A stretch of DNA of 64,000 nucleotides from Photobacterium sp. CCB-ST2H9 (GTDB lineage Bacteria > Pseudomonadota > Gammaproteobacteria > Enterobacterales > Vibrionaceae), in NCBI RefSeq assembly GCF_023151555.2, contig NZ_CP100425.1:496001-560000 (forward strand), written 5' to 3'. Numbering within the stretch: position 1 is the first letter of the stretch; the number at the start of each line of letters is the position of its first letter. Shown here piece after piece: positions 1 through 7,252 of the stretch. The position numbers and the translations under genes are program-made. The notes below the pieces were generated by a model. The model did not search any database. It had not been told where the DNA came from and saw nothing but the letters and a program-made list of their open reading frames with translations.

Positions 1-561
1 ACCAGTGGCGGACGGCGTGCCGAGCAGACGGCACTGCGTTCTGTCGTCGACAGGCAAGGCAAGATGCTGTACCGCCATATTCCGTCCGGCCGTCAGGTCG
101 TGCCGGAACAAGCTGCCTGGCTGACGACTTATATGATGAAGCAGGTTGTCAGTCAGGGGACGGGGCGCTATCTGCAGTCCCGCTTTGGCTGGGCCACGCT
201 GGCGGGTAAAACCGGGACGACGGATGATACCCGAGACAGCTGGTTTGTCGGTGCCGATGGCCGGGAAGTGGTGACCGTGTGGATGGGCCGCGATGACAAC
301 AAACCGGTTAAACTGACTGGCGCCAGCGGGGCATTGCGTTTGTACAGTGGTTATCTGGAAAGACGTCAGCCTGAGCGTTTGCAGCTCAACTGGCCGCAAA
401 AACTGAGTACAGTGAAATATCACCGGTTGTCAGACGGCACGCTGGGAATGGACTGCCGGGGTGAGCAATCCCTGCCGGTCTGGGACCCGACAGGGCAGCT
501 GGCGGCGCAGTGCCGTGAAAGCAAGCCCGAGGGCTGGCTGAAAGATATGTTCAGCTGGTAG
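1..561 (+). CDS. mrcB: Penicillin-binding protein 1B, C-terminal part (partial)
   Basis: This is the 3' end of a bifunctional murein synthase of the inner membrane (glycosyltransferase plus transpeptidase), which polymerises and cross-links peptidoglycan in the periplasm. The reading frame is open from base 1, so the start lies outside the window. The third conserved transpeptidase motif, KTGT, is at bases 208-219, followed by a DSWFVG stretch and VWMGRDDNKP, which match the end of the PBP1b transpeptidase domain. The remaining ~80 codons form the short C-terminal tail usual for PBP1b. It is convergent with the HD-GYP gene, and only 87 bases separate the two stop codons; no strong terminator is visible between them. 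PBP1A or PBP1C are less likely given the WMGRDDN segment. Confidence 0.9.
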   Translation, partial: TSGGRRAEQTALRSVVDRQGKMLYRHIPSGRQVVPEQAAWLTTYMMKQVVSQGTGRYLQSRFGWATLAGKTGTTDDTRDSWFVGADGREVVTVWMGRDDNKPVKLTGASGALRLYSGYLERRQPERLQLNWPQKLSTVKYHRLSDGTLGMDCRGEQSLPVWDPTGQLAAQCRESKPEGWLKDMFSW

Positions 562-648
562 GGCGTGCTCCTGCCAGCGATGAGAACCTTGCTGAGTTGT
601 ACGGGATTAGCTGTCCGTTTTCAGTTGACTGGGTTCTGCGGTCCGGAT

Positions 649-1914
649 TTAGTTTTCCGGATCAAAGTAATAAGAAATCCGGGTCCGGGGGTTGAGATAC
701 TGACGGATTGGCTCGGGCAGCTTATTGGGCAACAGAGCCCGCTCAATGGTCAGTTCACTTTCCTCCAGATCCAGAATCGGTGCTTCATTGGAGGGAACAC
801 TGGGCTCATAAAGCAGAATGTTCGGGTAGAGCAGGCGTTTGGCATTGACGGAAATGACCATCCCGACCTGCTGGTTCGACAACAGCACCACACTGCCCGG
901 TGGGTAGACCCCCATCATCCGGACCATCAGCGCAATATATTCCTCGCTGTACTGACCTTTCTTATGCTTGAACAGGTAGGACAGGGCACTGTACGGAATT
1001 CTGGCCTTGCTGGGATCCATCGGATGGCAGAGGTTGTCGTAGGCATTAACGACTGCCACCAGCTGGGCAAACCGGTTGATCTGGTGACCTTTCAGTCCCA
1101 TCGGATACCCGCTGCCATCCATGAGCTCATGATGCTGGCTGAGGATAGGCTTCGCGGCGTCCGGAAAGTGCTCACTCAGTTCCGACAGTTCCAGGCTGTA
1201 TTTCGGATGCAGTTTGAGGAAATTCGCCTCTGGCTCGGTGAGCGGGGTAATTTTCCGCAGGATATGGGTGGGAATTTTCTGTTTGCCGATATCGTGGAAT
1301 AAAGCACCGATGGTGATTGTTTTAATATCGCTTGCAGACATCCCGTTGGACTTGGCCAGCAGCATCGACAGCACGGCGACGTTCATGGAATGGTAGTAAA
1401 TATCTTCCGATTCTTGCGCGTCACTCATCAGATGCAGAGCCAGATTATCATTATCCAGCAGGGCATCCACCATATCACTCACCAGCTCTTTGGCATCCTG
1501 AAAAGCAGTGACCGGGCGGCTTTTAATTTTCTGCGAAATGGCGCGAAGCTGGGACAGGGAACGCTGAAAACTTTTCTCACATTGCTGGAGACTGCGTTTG
1601 TAGTTTTTCAGATGTTCAATCCGGCGTTGTTTCTCACGCCATAACCTGTCGGTATGTTTATGGATAAACCGAGCTTCCTGTTCGGAGATTTCCTTTGGCG
1701 GGCTGGCAACAGTTTCAGGCGGCAAAGGCGGGTTATCACTCTTATCCGGAAAGTGGAAAACGAATTTCAGACCCAGATTCCGGATCAGGCGGATTTGATG
1801 TTCATCCTTAATCTTAAAGTGATTAAGCATGAAGGGATGCTCCGTCCATTGCAGCGGCAATTTGATATAAAGGCCTGGTGTTAAACACTCGGTAGGGAGT
1901 TTTACGTTTGTCAT
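649..1914 (-). CDS. HD-GYP domain protein with DUF3391 N-terminus (putative c-di-GMP phosphodiesterase)
   Basis: A 421-residue cytoplasmic protein. Residues about 1-130 match the DUF3391 type N-terminal domain that often precedes HD-GYP domains (short beta-rich stretch, then a charged helical linker at 75-130). The HD-GYP domain follows at about 150-340: the metal-binding HD pair is H207-D208 and the second part HHELMDGSGYP is at 261-271, with the GYP signature intact. HD-GYP proteins hydrolyse cyclic di-GMP and so favour motility over biofilm; this activity is inferred from the retained residues. No membrane segment or signal peptide is seen. It is transcribed alone, toward mrcB, with a 240-base upstream region before the tRNA terminator. 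Confidence 0.85.
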   Translation of the reverse strand: MTNVKLPTECLTPGLYIKLPLQWTEHPFMLNHFKIKDEHQIRLIRNLGLKFVFHFPDKSDNPPLPPETVASPPKEISEQEARFIHKHTDRLWREKQRRIEHLKNYKRSLQQCEKSFQRSLSQLRAISQKIKSRPVTAFQDAKELVSDMVDALLDNDNLALHLMSDAQESEDIYYHSMNVAVLSMLLAKSNGMSASDIKTITIGALFHDIGKQKIPTHILRKITPLTEPEANFLKLHPKYSLELSELSEHFPDAAKPILSQHHELMDGSGYPMGLKGHQINRFAQLVAVVNAYDNLCHPMDPSKARIPYSALSYLFKHKKGQYSEEYIALMVRMMGVYPPGSVVLLSNQQVGMVISVNAKRLLYPNILLYEPSVPSNEAPILDLEESELTIERALLPNKLPEPIRQYLNPRTRISYYFDPEN

Positions 1915-2124
1915 TACCTTATTCTGTACATTCGCTTTTCAGGCCGGCGATATACGGCATGCCCGGTTAATATCATGCTGTGACAGTGGGGCAGGGCAGG
2001 TGAGAATTGCCGTATCAGAGACAAGATTATTTATCATAATACTGACCTGAGATCGATTATTAAGAATACCGTCAGTAAAAAAATGGGCTTAATGTCGTGA
2101 AAAATTTGTAAAAGGAATATGGGT

Positions 2125-2150
2125 AAAAAAAACCTCGCGGGCGCGAGGTT
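2125..2150 (-). terminator. Rho-independent terminator of tRNA operon 1
   Basis: Read on the minus strand, an AACCTCGCG / CGCGAGGTT stem with a CC-rich tip is followed by a run of T residues. It lies 7 bases beyond the tRNA-Thr CCA end and would end the Phe-Asn-Thr transcript. Confidence 0.85.
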
Positions 2151-2157
2151 TAAAAGA

Positions 2158-2234
<77 letters not shown>

Positions 2235-2269
2235 TTTTTTTGTTCTTAAGTTATTCTTAAAAACGAATT

Positions 2270-2345
2270 TGGCTCCCCCTGCTGGACTTGAACCAGCGAC
2301 ATACGGATTAACAGTCCGCCGTTCTACCGACTGAACTAAGGGGGA
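2270..2345 (-). tRNA. tRNA-Asn(GUU)
   Basis: A 76-base cloverleaf with TCCCCCT/AGGGGGA acceptor arms, encoded CCA, and anticodon loop CTGTTAA (anticodon GTT). Middle gene of tRNA operon 1. Three apparently identical copies are present in operon 2. Confidence 0.95.
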
Positions 2346-2390
2346 ATTGTTCTTTCTTATGACGTTACCAGAACACCATAAATGAAATCA

Positions 2391-2466
2391 TGGTGCCTCG
2401 AGGCGGAATCGAACCACCGACACGAGGATTTTCAATCCTCTGCTCTACCGACTGAGCTATCGAGGC
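2391..2466 (-). tRNA. tRNA-Phe(GAA)
   Basis: A 76-base cloverleaf with GCCTCGA/TCGAGGC acceptor arms, encoded CCA and anticodon loop TTGAAAA (anticodon GAA). First gene of tRNA operon 1. Confidence 0.95.
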
Positions 2467-2476
2467 AACGGGGCGC

Positions 2477-2505
2477 ATTAAAAAGGTTTTGCGCATTTTC
2501 GTCAA
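2477..2505 (-). promoter_or_regulatory. Sigma70 promoter of tRNA operon 1, stringent type
   Basis: On the minus strand a -35 TTGACG (2500-2505) and a -10 TTTAAT (2477-2482) are separated by exactly 17 bases. The -10 is followed by a GC-rich GCGCCCCG discriminator just before tRNA-Phe, as in stable-RNA promoters under ppGpp control. The same -35/-10 pair and spacing occur ahead of tRNA operon 2. Confidence 0.8.
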
Positions 2506-2731
2506 TGCTTTTTTTGAAAATAATGGTCAACCTTCCTTTTTTTGTTCTGTTTGTCCGGATTTTAATCTCATTTGATAATATTCCGGTCTTTAAAGTGAGG
2601 ATTTGCTGCGGAATATCTTTCAGGGTCAGGCGGTTCTGACTGGTATTTTTTATCACTTCCGCTATTTCATCTGCTCCTTTTCAACCGTTGTATGTTTTTT
2701 ATACGCCACCTTCTGTGCTGCAAGATTTAAG

Positions 2732-2747
2732 TGTGATACAGATCACC
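2732..2747 (+). promoter_or_regulatory. Putative CRP site upstream of the ptrB-like gene
   Basis: TGTGATACAGATCACC matches the CRP consensus TGTGA-N6-TCACA at nine of ten positions. Its centre lies about 41 bases before the +1 predicted from the TATAAA -10 box at 2768-2773, the spacing of a class II CRP-activated promoter. A good -35 box is lacking, which fits activator dependence. Confidence 0.65.
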
Positions 2748-2767
2748 TTTGTGGTTGGTGGTGTAAA

Positions 2768-2799
2768 TATAAATGAAACTGATAATTGATCTCATTATC
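2768..2799 (+). promoter_or_regulatory. -10 box and overlapping Fur box of the ptrB-hutR type operon
   Basis: TATAAA at 2768-2773 is the likely -10, placing +1 near 2780. GATAATTGATCTCATTATC (2781-2799) matches the 19-base Fur consensus at 14 positions with both outer arms GATAAT and ATTATC intact, and covers the start site. Iron-loaded Fur would block this promoter, so the operon should be expressed in iron starvation. Confidence 0.65.
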
Positions 2800-2832
2800 T
2801 CTTCTGTGCATGATGTGCGACCTGTTTAATGG

Positions 2833-2852
2833 TCAGAAAATTGCTTTTCTGA
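2833..2852 (+). promoter_or_regulatory. Leader hairpin followed by T-tract (possible attenuator)
   Basis: TCAGAAAA and TTTTCTGA form a perfect 8-pair stem with a TTGC loop in the 5' leader, followed by ATTTTTC. It looks like a weak terminator 40 bases ahead of the ptrB-like start. AT-rich pairing makes the function uncertain. Confidence 0.35.
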
Positions 2853-2892
2853 ATTTTTCGGAAAAATGCGGCAAAAAGGGTGTGGTCGGGAA

Positions 2893-4971
2893 ATGAAAAG
2901 TTGCTTCATCGGTATTGTGCTGAGCAGCGCTGCAAGTGTGTGGTGTGCTTCGGCAGCTTTCGCTTCTGACGTGCCTGTACATGCTGAGGTTCCCGGCCTA
3001 GCTGAGACATCTGCATCATACAGCTGGCTGCGGGATGACAGCCGGCAATCCGAAAAAGTTCTGACTTTCCTGCGTGATGAAAATCAGCACACCGAAAAGG
3101 CCCTGACGTCTCAGGCCGTGCTGGAAGCGTCGCTGCTCAATGAGTGGCAGTCACGTCGCGCCCGTGTGGCTGAAAGACCATGGCAGCTGGCCGGGAAGTA
3201 TAACTACCGGCTGACGTCATCAGACGGCAGTGTGCAACTGCTTCGTCAGGATGCAGAAAGCGGAGCGTCACTTGTTGTGGCGGACTTTACCCAACGCGGG
3301 CAGCAGGCTGAGTATTATCAGCTGGGCAGTTGGCAGGTCAGTCCGGATCACCGGTTTGTGGCAATCACCGAAGATCGTCGGGGAGACCGGAATTACCGAT
3401 TGACGGTCATGGAACTCAGCAGCGGACGTGAAATCGCCACTGTTTCTGAGCAGTCAGCAACCGATCTGGTCTGGAGTGAGGACGGCCAGAGCCTTTATTT
3501 TGTTGAAAACGAAGCGGGTACTTACCGTCCGCATCAGGTGCTTCGTTGGTCGCGGGAAGGCGGTCTCAAGACGATGCTGTATCGCGAATCGGATCCGGCC
3601 TGGCTGGTGTCGGTTTATGCAGCCAGCTCCGGCGACTACCTGCTTATCCAGTCGAACAACCATGACAGCAGTGAACAACAACTGGTGGCTTCAGACAGCG
3701 GCCAGATTCTGACAACAATCCGTTCCCGGACGCCGGGTGTGGAGTATTACGCTGATGTCCGCTATGGCGAACTGTATCTGTCCAGCAATCTTCAGGGCGA
3801 TTTTGCACTTTACCGGTCAGCGCTGAATGACACCCAAGCTGCCTCCTGGCAGCCGGTCTGGCAACCGAAGCCACATCAGCACATCAAGAACTGGCTGCTG
3901 TTCCCTCAGCACATCGTGCTGGAAGTGACAGAACAGCAACTCAGCCGTCTGGTGGTGCTGAATACACAGGGTCGCACACTGTTTGATCAGGTCATTACTC
4001 CTGAAGGCGGTGTGGCCTGGTTGTCCGGAAACAGCAGCCGTTACGGTCAGTCGGTGATGATCCGCAGTATGTCGCTGACTCAGCCTCCTCAGTGGCAGGC
4101 GCTGGATCTGACGGAGTTACAGCTGACAACGTTGTCGGCAGACCGTTATCCGGAATTTGAGCCGGATCTGTACCGGACGGAACAGATCCGCGTCCGACAC
4201 GGTGATGTGTCTGTGCCTGTTACCCTGGCTTACCGGACGGATCGGCTGACCGCCAAGTCTCCCGTCATTCTTTACGGCTACGGCGCGTACGGCACCCCGG
4301 TGCGTTCGTATTTCATGCCGCAGATCATCAGCCTGCTGGATCGCGGGGCGATTTATGCCATAGCCCATGTCAGGGGCGGCGGCTATCTCGGCCCAGAGTG
4401 GTACGCGCAGGGAAAAGGGATGCTGAAGCCCAATTCGTTTGACGACTATCTGGCCGTGGCACACGTGATGAAGCAGTTTCATCAGGGCTCAGACCGGCCC
4501 ATTCTGGCGTTGGGCGGCAGCGCGGGCGGTACGCTGGTGGCCGCAGCACTGAACCGGCAGCCGGCGCTGTTTACGGGGGCTGCCCTGCAGGTGCCGTTTG
4601 TGGACGTGATCGCGACCATGGCTGATCCCAGTCTGCCGCTGACCCGCCAGGAATACGCAGAGTGGGGGGATCCGCGCGATCCGGCTCAACTCGCGGTGAT
4701 GAAGCAATACAGTCCGAATGACAATATTTCGGCCCGGGCTTATCCGCCAATGCTGGTGACCGCCGGGCTCTATGATACTCAGGTTCCCTACTGGGAGCCT
4801 GCACGCTGGGTGATGAAAGTCCGGGATGCCAGTCTGGCTCAAGGTCCTTATCTGCTTCAAACGGATTTGTCCGGCGGACACCGGCAGGATGCCCGGCAGG
4901 CGATGCGGCAGCAGGCGAGAGAATATGCGTTTCTGCTCAGTCTGGTGCCCGGCAGCACCCCGTCCCCTTAA
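2893..4971 (+). CDS. ptrB: Oligopeptidase B-like S9 peptidase with signal peptide
   Basis: A 692-residue serine peptidase of the prolyl oligopeptidase family. An N-terminal beta-propeller (about 80-400) precedes an alpha/beta-hydrolase domain. The triad is visible: S543 in GGSAGG, D628 in GLYDTQVPYWEP and H663 in SGGHRQD; YGYGAYG and HVRGGGYLG match oligopeptidase B, which cuts short peptides after Lys or Arg. Unlike the cytosolic E. coli enzyme it has a signal peptide ending near AFA, so it should act in the periplasm. I chose ATG 2893 because AAGGG lies 12 bases upstream and the signal peptide starts here; an ATG at 2866 is possible. In V. cholerae a ptrB gene sits directly upstream of the heme receptor gene hutR; the same pair is seen here. 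Confidence 0.87.
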   Translation: MKSCFIGIVLSSAASVWCASAAFASDVPVHAEVPGLAETSASYSWLRDDSRQSEKVLTFLRDENQHTEKALTSQAVLEASLLNEWQSRRARVAERPWQLAGKYNYRLTSSDGSVQLLRQDAESGASLVVADFTQRGQQAEYYQLGSWQVSPDHRFVAITEDRRGDRNYRLTVMELSSGREIATVSEQSATDLVWSEDGQSLYFVENEAGTYRPHQVLRWSREGGLKTMLYRESDPAWLVSVYAASSGDYLLIQSNNHDSSEQQLVASDSGQILTTIRSRTPGVEYYADVRYGELYLSSNLQGDFALYRSALNDTQAASWQPVWQPKPHQHIKNWLLFPQHIVLEVTEQQLSRLVVLNTQGRTLFDQVITPEGGVAWLSGNSSRYGQSVMIRSMSLTQPPQWQALDLTELQLTTLSADRYPEFEPDLYRTEQIRVRHGDVSVPVTLAYRTDRLTAKSPVILYGYGAYGTPVRSYFMPQIISLLDRGAIYAIAHVRGGGYLGPEWYAQGKGMLKPNSFDDYLAVAHVMKQFHQGSDRPILALGGSAGGTLVAAALNRQPALFTGAALQVPFVDVIATMADPSLPLTRQEYAEWGDPRDPAQLAVMKQYSPNDNISARAYPPMLVTAGLYDTQVPYWEPARWVMKVRDASLAQGPYLLQTDLSGGHRQDARQAMRQQAREYAFLLSLVPGSTPSP

Positions 4972-5078
4972 CCTTTGAATGATGTGCTGTCCGCCCGGTG
5001 CAGTGATGTGCCGGTGGACTGCTTTTGCCTGAAAGGCACTGAACCCTGTTTATGTCCTTGATATCCGGAGTCCCCAAC

Positions 5079-7241
5079 ATGCAGTTGAAGCCTGTCCCTC
5101 TGGCTTTGTATGCCCTGTTCAGCCCAGTGATCAGCTCAGTCAGCTTCCAAAGTGTTGCTGCGCCTCAGCAACAAGCCTCTGAAATGACGACCGTGGTGGT
5201 CACGGCCACCCGCATTGAGCAGCCTTTGTCCGAAACCAATGGATCAGTGGCTGTGATCACTCAGGAAGAGATCGAGCAGGAAGGTGCCACCGAGCTCTAT
5301 GATGCTCTGTCGCATGAACCGGGGGTCAGTGTGAGCGGGGGAGCCGGACGGCCGCAGAATATTACCATTCGCGGAATGAGCGGTAACCGGATCGCGGTCA
5401 TCAAAGACGGCGTGAAAGTCGCGGACGGCTACGGGGCCAGCGATATGAACGACGTGGCCGGTCATAACAGTTTTGACCTGGGTGACGTCAAGCAAGTTGA
5501 AGTGGTGAAAGGCGCGGGCTCTTCGCTGTATGGCTCCGGTGCGATCGGGGGTGTGGTGGTCCTGACATCCAAAACACCGAGCGACTATCTGGGCAGCGAG
5601 GATCACTATGTCGGTCTGGAAGGGGGATACTCAGGGATCAGTGATAAATATACCTCGGCGCTGACCACTGCGACACGGCTGGGCGACACGGCGCATCTGG
5701 TTCGGGTCAGTTACTGGCAGGGCAGTGAAAGTAAAAATCATGATCAGTCGCTGTATGTTCGCGATATTGACGGGATCAATGCGGCGCTGACCAGCGAGTG
5801 GTTTCTGAATGACAGCTGGCTGCTGAAAGGTAAGGTGGATTATTACCGTCAGCAGGCGCGCCGGGAAGAGGGCATTGCCCCGACACAGGCGGACGGTGGC
5901 GGCTGGGAAGCGACATCGTTTCTGGAAGAGGTTGACACAACGACGCTCTCTGCCCGTGCGGGAGCCGAATGGGAAGGGGAAACCCTGCTGGCTGAACAGG
6001 CAGATATCAATCTGTACTATCGTCAGACCGAAACTTCGGGCGACAAAGATGTCGCAATGCAACGGACACAGGAAGGGCTGGTTTTCAAGCGCCGTCAGTC
6101 GGAAAACCGGGCGTTCAGGGATCATCTGATCGGATTGTCAGCAGATTTGCAACAGCGGAGTGCTCATGGCGAGCTTGAGCACACCGTTGCCTGGGGTGTT
6201 CAACTCGAATCCATGCTGCATGAGCGTCCGGTCAACGTCCGTATCGTCGACTGGACCGGCGATACGCTGAGTGAATCGGAGCCTTTTGCTTCGGCCAGAA
6301 CCTACAGTCTGGGGATTTATGTTCATGATGACATGCGCTGGGGCAAGTGGAATCTGGCGCCGGGGCTGCGGTTTGATGCACAGCAGATGTCCTCTGAACT
6401 GGACGACACCATTGGCAGTTATCCCCTCCATGAACTGCGCAGCAGTGAGTTGTCGCCGAGCCTGTCGCTGGCTTACCAATGGACGCCGGATCTGAATACC
6501 TATCTGAGTTACACCCATGGTTTTCTGGCGCCTTCCTATGCCAAGGCGTACGGCTTCGTACCGCATCTGTCGAGCGATCTGGGGAATTTCGTGATCCGCC
6601 CGAATGCGGATCTGGAAGCCGAAACCAGTGACAACTTCGAGCTGGGTTCGAAGTATGACGATGGCCGGCTGGTAGTGTACGGCGCTGTGTTCTACTCCGT
6701 CTTCGATAACTTTATCAGCGAAAAAACAGTCGGCTGGAACGAGGCCGGTAAGTATGCCGAAGTGCAGTACCAGAACCTGGAAGGGGTGAAAACCTACGGG
6801 GCTGAGCTGACGGCCAGCTACTGGTTCACTGATCGGCTGAAGGTTTCCAGCAAACTGGGCATCGTCGATGGTGAAGATGAGCACGGCGAGCCAATCCGTA
6901 CCCTGACACCGCTGGAAGGGAACACCTTGCTGAGCTATGAGCAGGATGTCTGGAACGGTTTCGTACGACTGAACTATGCCGGGGCCATGAACAAGGTACC
7001 GAGCTGTCAGGATGATTTGGGCATGAGTCAGACCTGTGCGACCACGTCGGGCTGGATGACCCTGGATGCCGGGGCGGGATACGACATCACGCCGGAATTC
7101 CGCATTAATGCTGCGGTGCACAACTTGCTGGACCGGGAATATACCCGTTATCAGGATGTGGCCGGCGTGACGGAATCGCAGACCCGTTTTTCAACGGAGC
7201 CGGGCCGCTATTTCAGCGTGAACGCCAGATACAGCTTTTAA
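5079..7241 (+). CDS. hutR: TonB-dependent heme receptor (HutR-like)
   Basis: A 720-residue outer-membrane receptor: signal peptide ending near VAA (about residue 28), a TonB box region (TTVVVTATR), a plug domain (about 45-165) and a 22-strand barrel ending in a terminal Phe (NARYSF). The heme-receptor signature FRAP-His-NPNL is recognisable as FLAPSY, then VPHLSS, then RPNADL (about residues 482-515), so heme or hemoprotein is the probable ligand. ATG 5079 has GGAG 8 bases upstream; the earlier ATG at 5052 has no ribosome site. It follows the ptrB-like gene after 107 bases and is 11 bases ahead of the metalloprotease gene. HutR is the best match by context; another TonB substrate cannot be excluded. 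Confidence 0.85.
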   Translation: MQLKPVPLALYALFSPVISSVSFQSVAAPQQQASEMTTVVVTATRIEQPLSETNGSVAVITQEEIEQEGATELYDALSHEPGVSVSGGAGRPQNITIRGMSGNRIAVIKDGVKVADGYGASDMNDVAGHNSFDLGDVKQVEVVKGAGSSLYGSGAIGGVVVLTSKTPSDYLGSEDHYVGLEGGYSGISDKYTSALTTATRLGDTAHLVRVSYWQGSESKNHDQSLYVRDIDGINAALTSEWFLNDSWLLKGKVDYYRQQARREEGIAPTQADGGGWEATSFLEEVDTTTLSARAGAEWEGETLLAEQADINLYYRQTETSGDKDVAMQRTQEGLVFKRRQSENRAFRDHLIGLSADLQQRSAHGELEHTVAWGVQLESMLHERPVNVRIVDWTGDTLSESEPFASARTYSLGIYVHDDMRWGKWNLAPGLRFDAQQMSSELDDTIGSYPLHELRSSELSPSLSLAYQWTPDLNTYLSYTHGFLAPSYAKAYGFVPHLSSDLGNFVIRPNADLEAETSDNFELGSKYDDGRLVVYGAVFYSVFDNFISEKTVGWNEAGKYAEVQYQNLEGVKTYGAELTASYWFTDRLKVSSKLGIVDGEDEHGEPIRTLTPLEGNTLLSYEQDVWNGFVRLNYAGAMNKVPSCQDDLGMSQTCATTSGWMTLDAGAGYDITPEFRINAAVHNLLDREYTRYQDVAGVTESQTRFSTEPGRYFSVNARYSF

Positions 7242-7252
7242 GGGAAGCCGAC

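Noticed and set aside
565..1302. Open frame of 245 codons on the plus strand
   Set aside because: It is antisense to the HD-GYP gene, whose catalytic motifs are intact; no ribosome site or recognisable domain.
6138..7121. Open frame of 327 codons on the minus strand
   Set aside because: Antisense to the HutR-like receptor; produced by base composition, no homology recognised.
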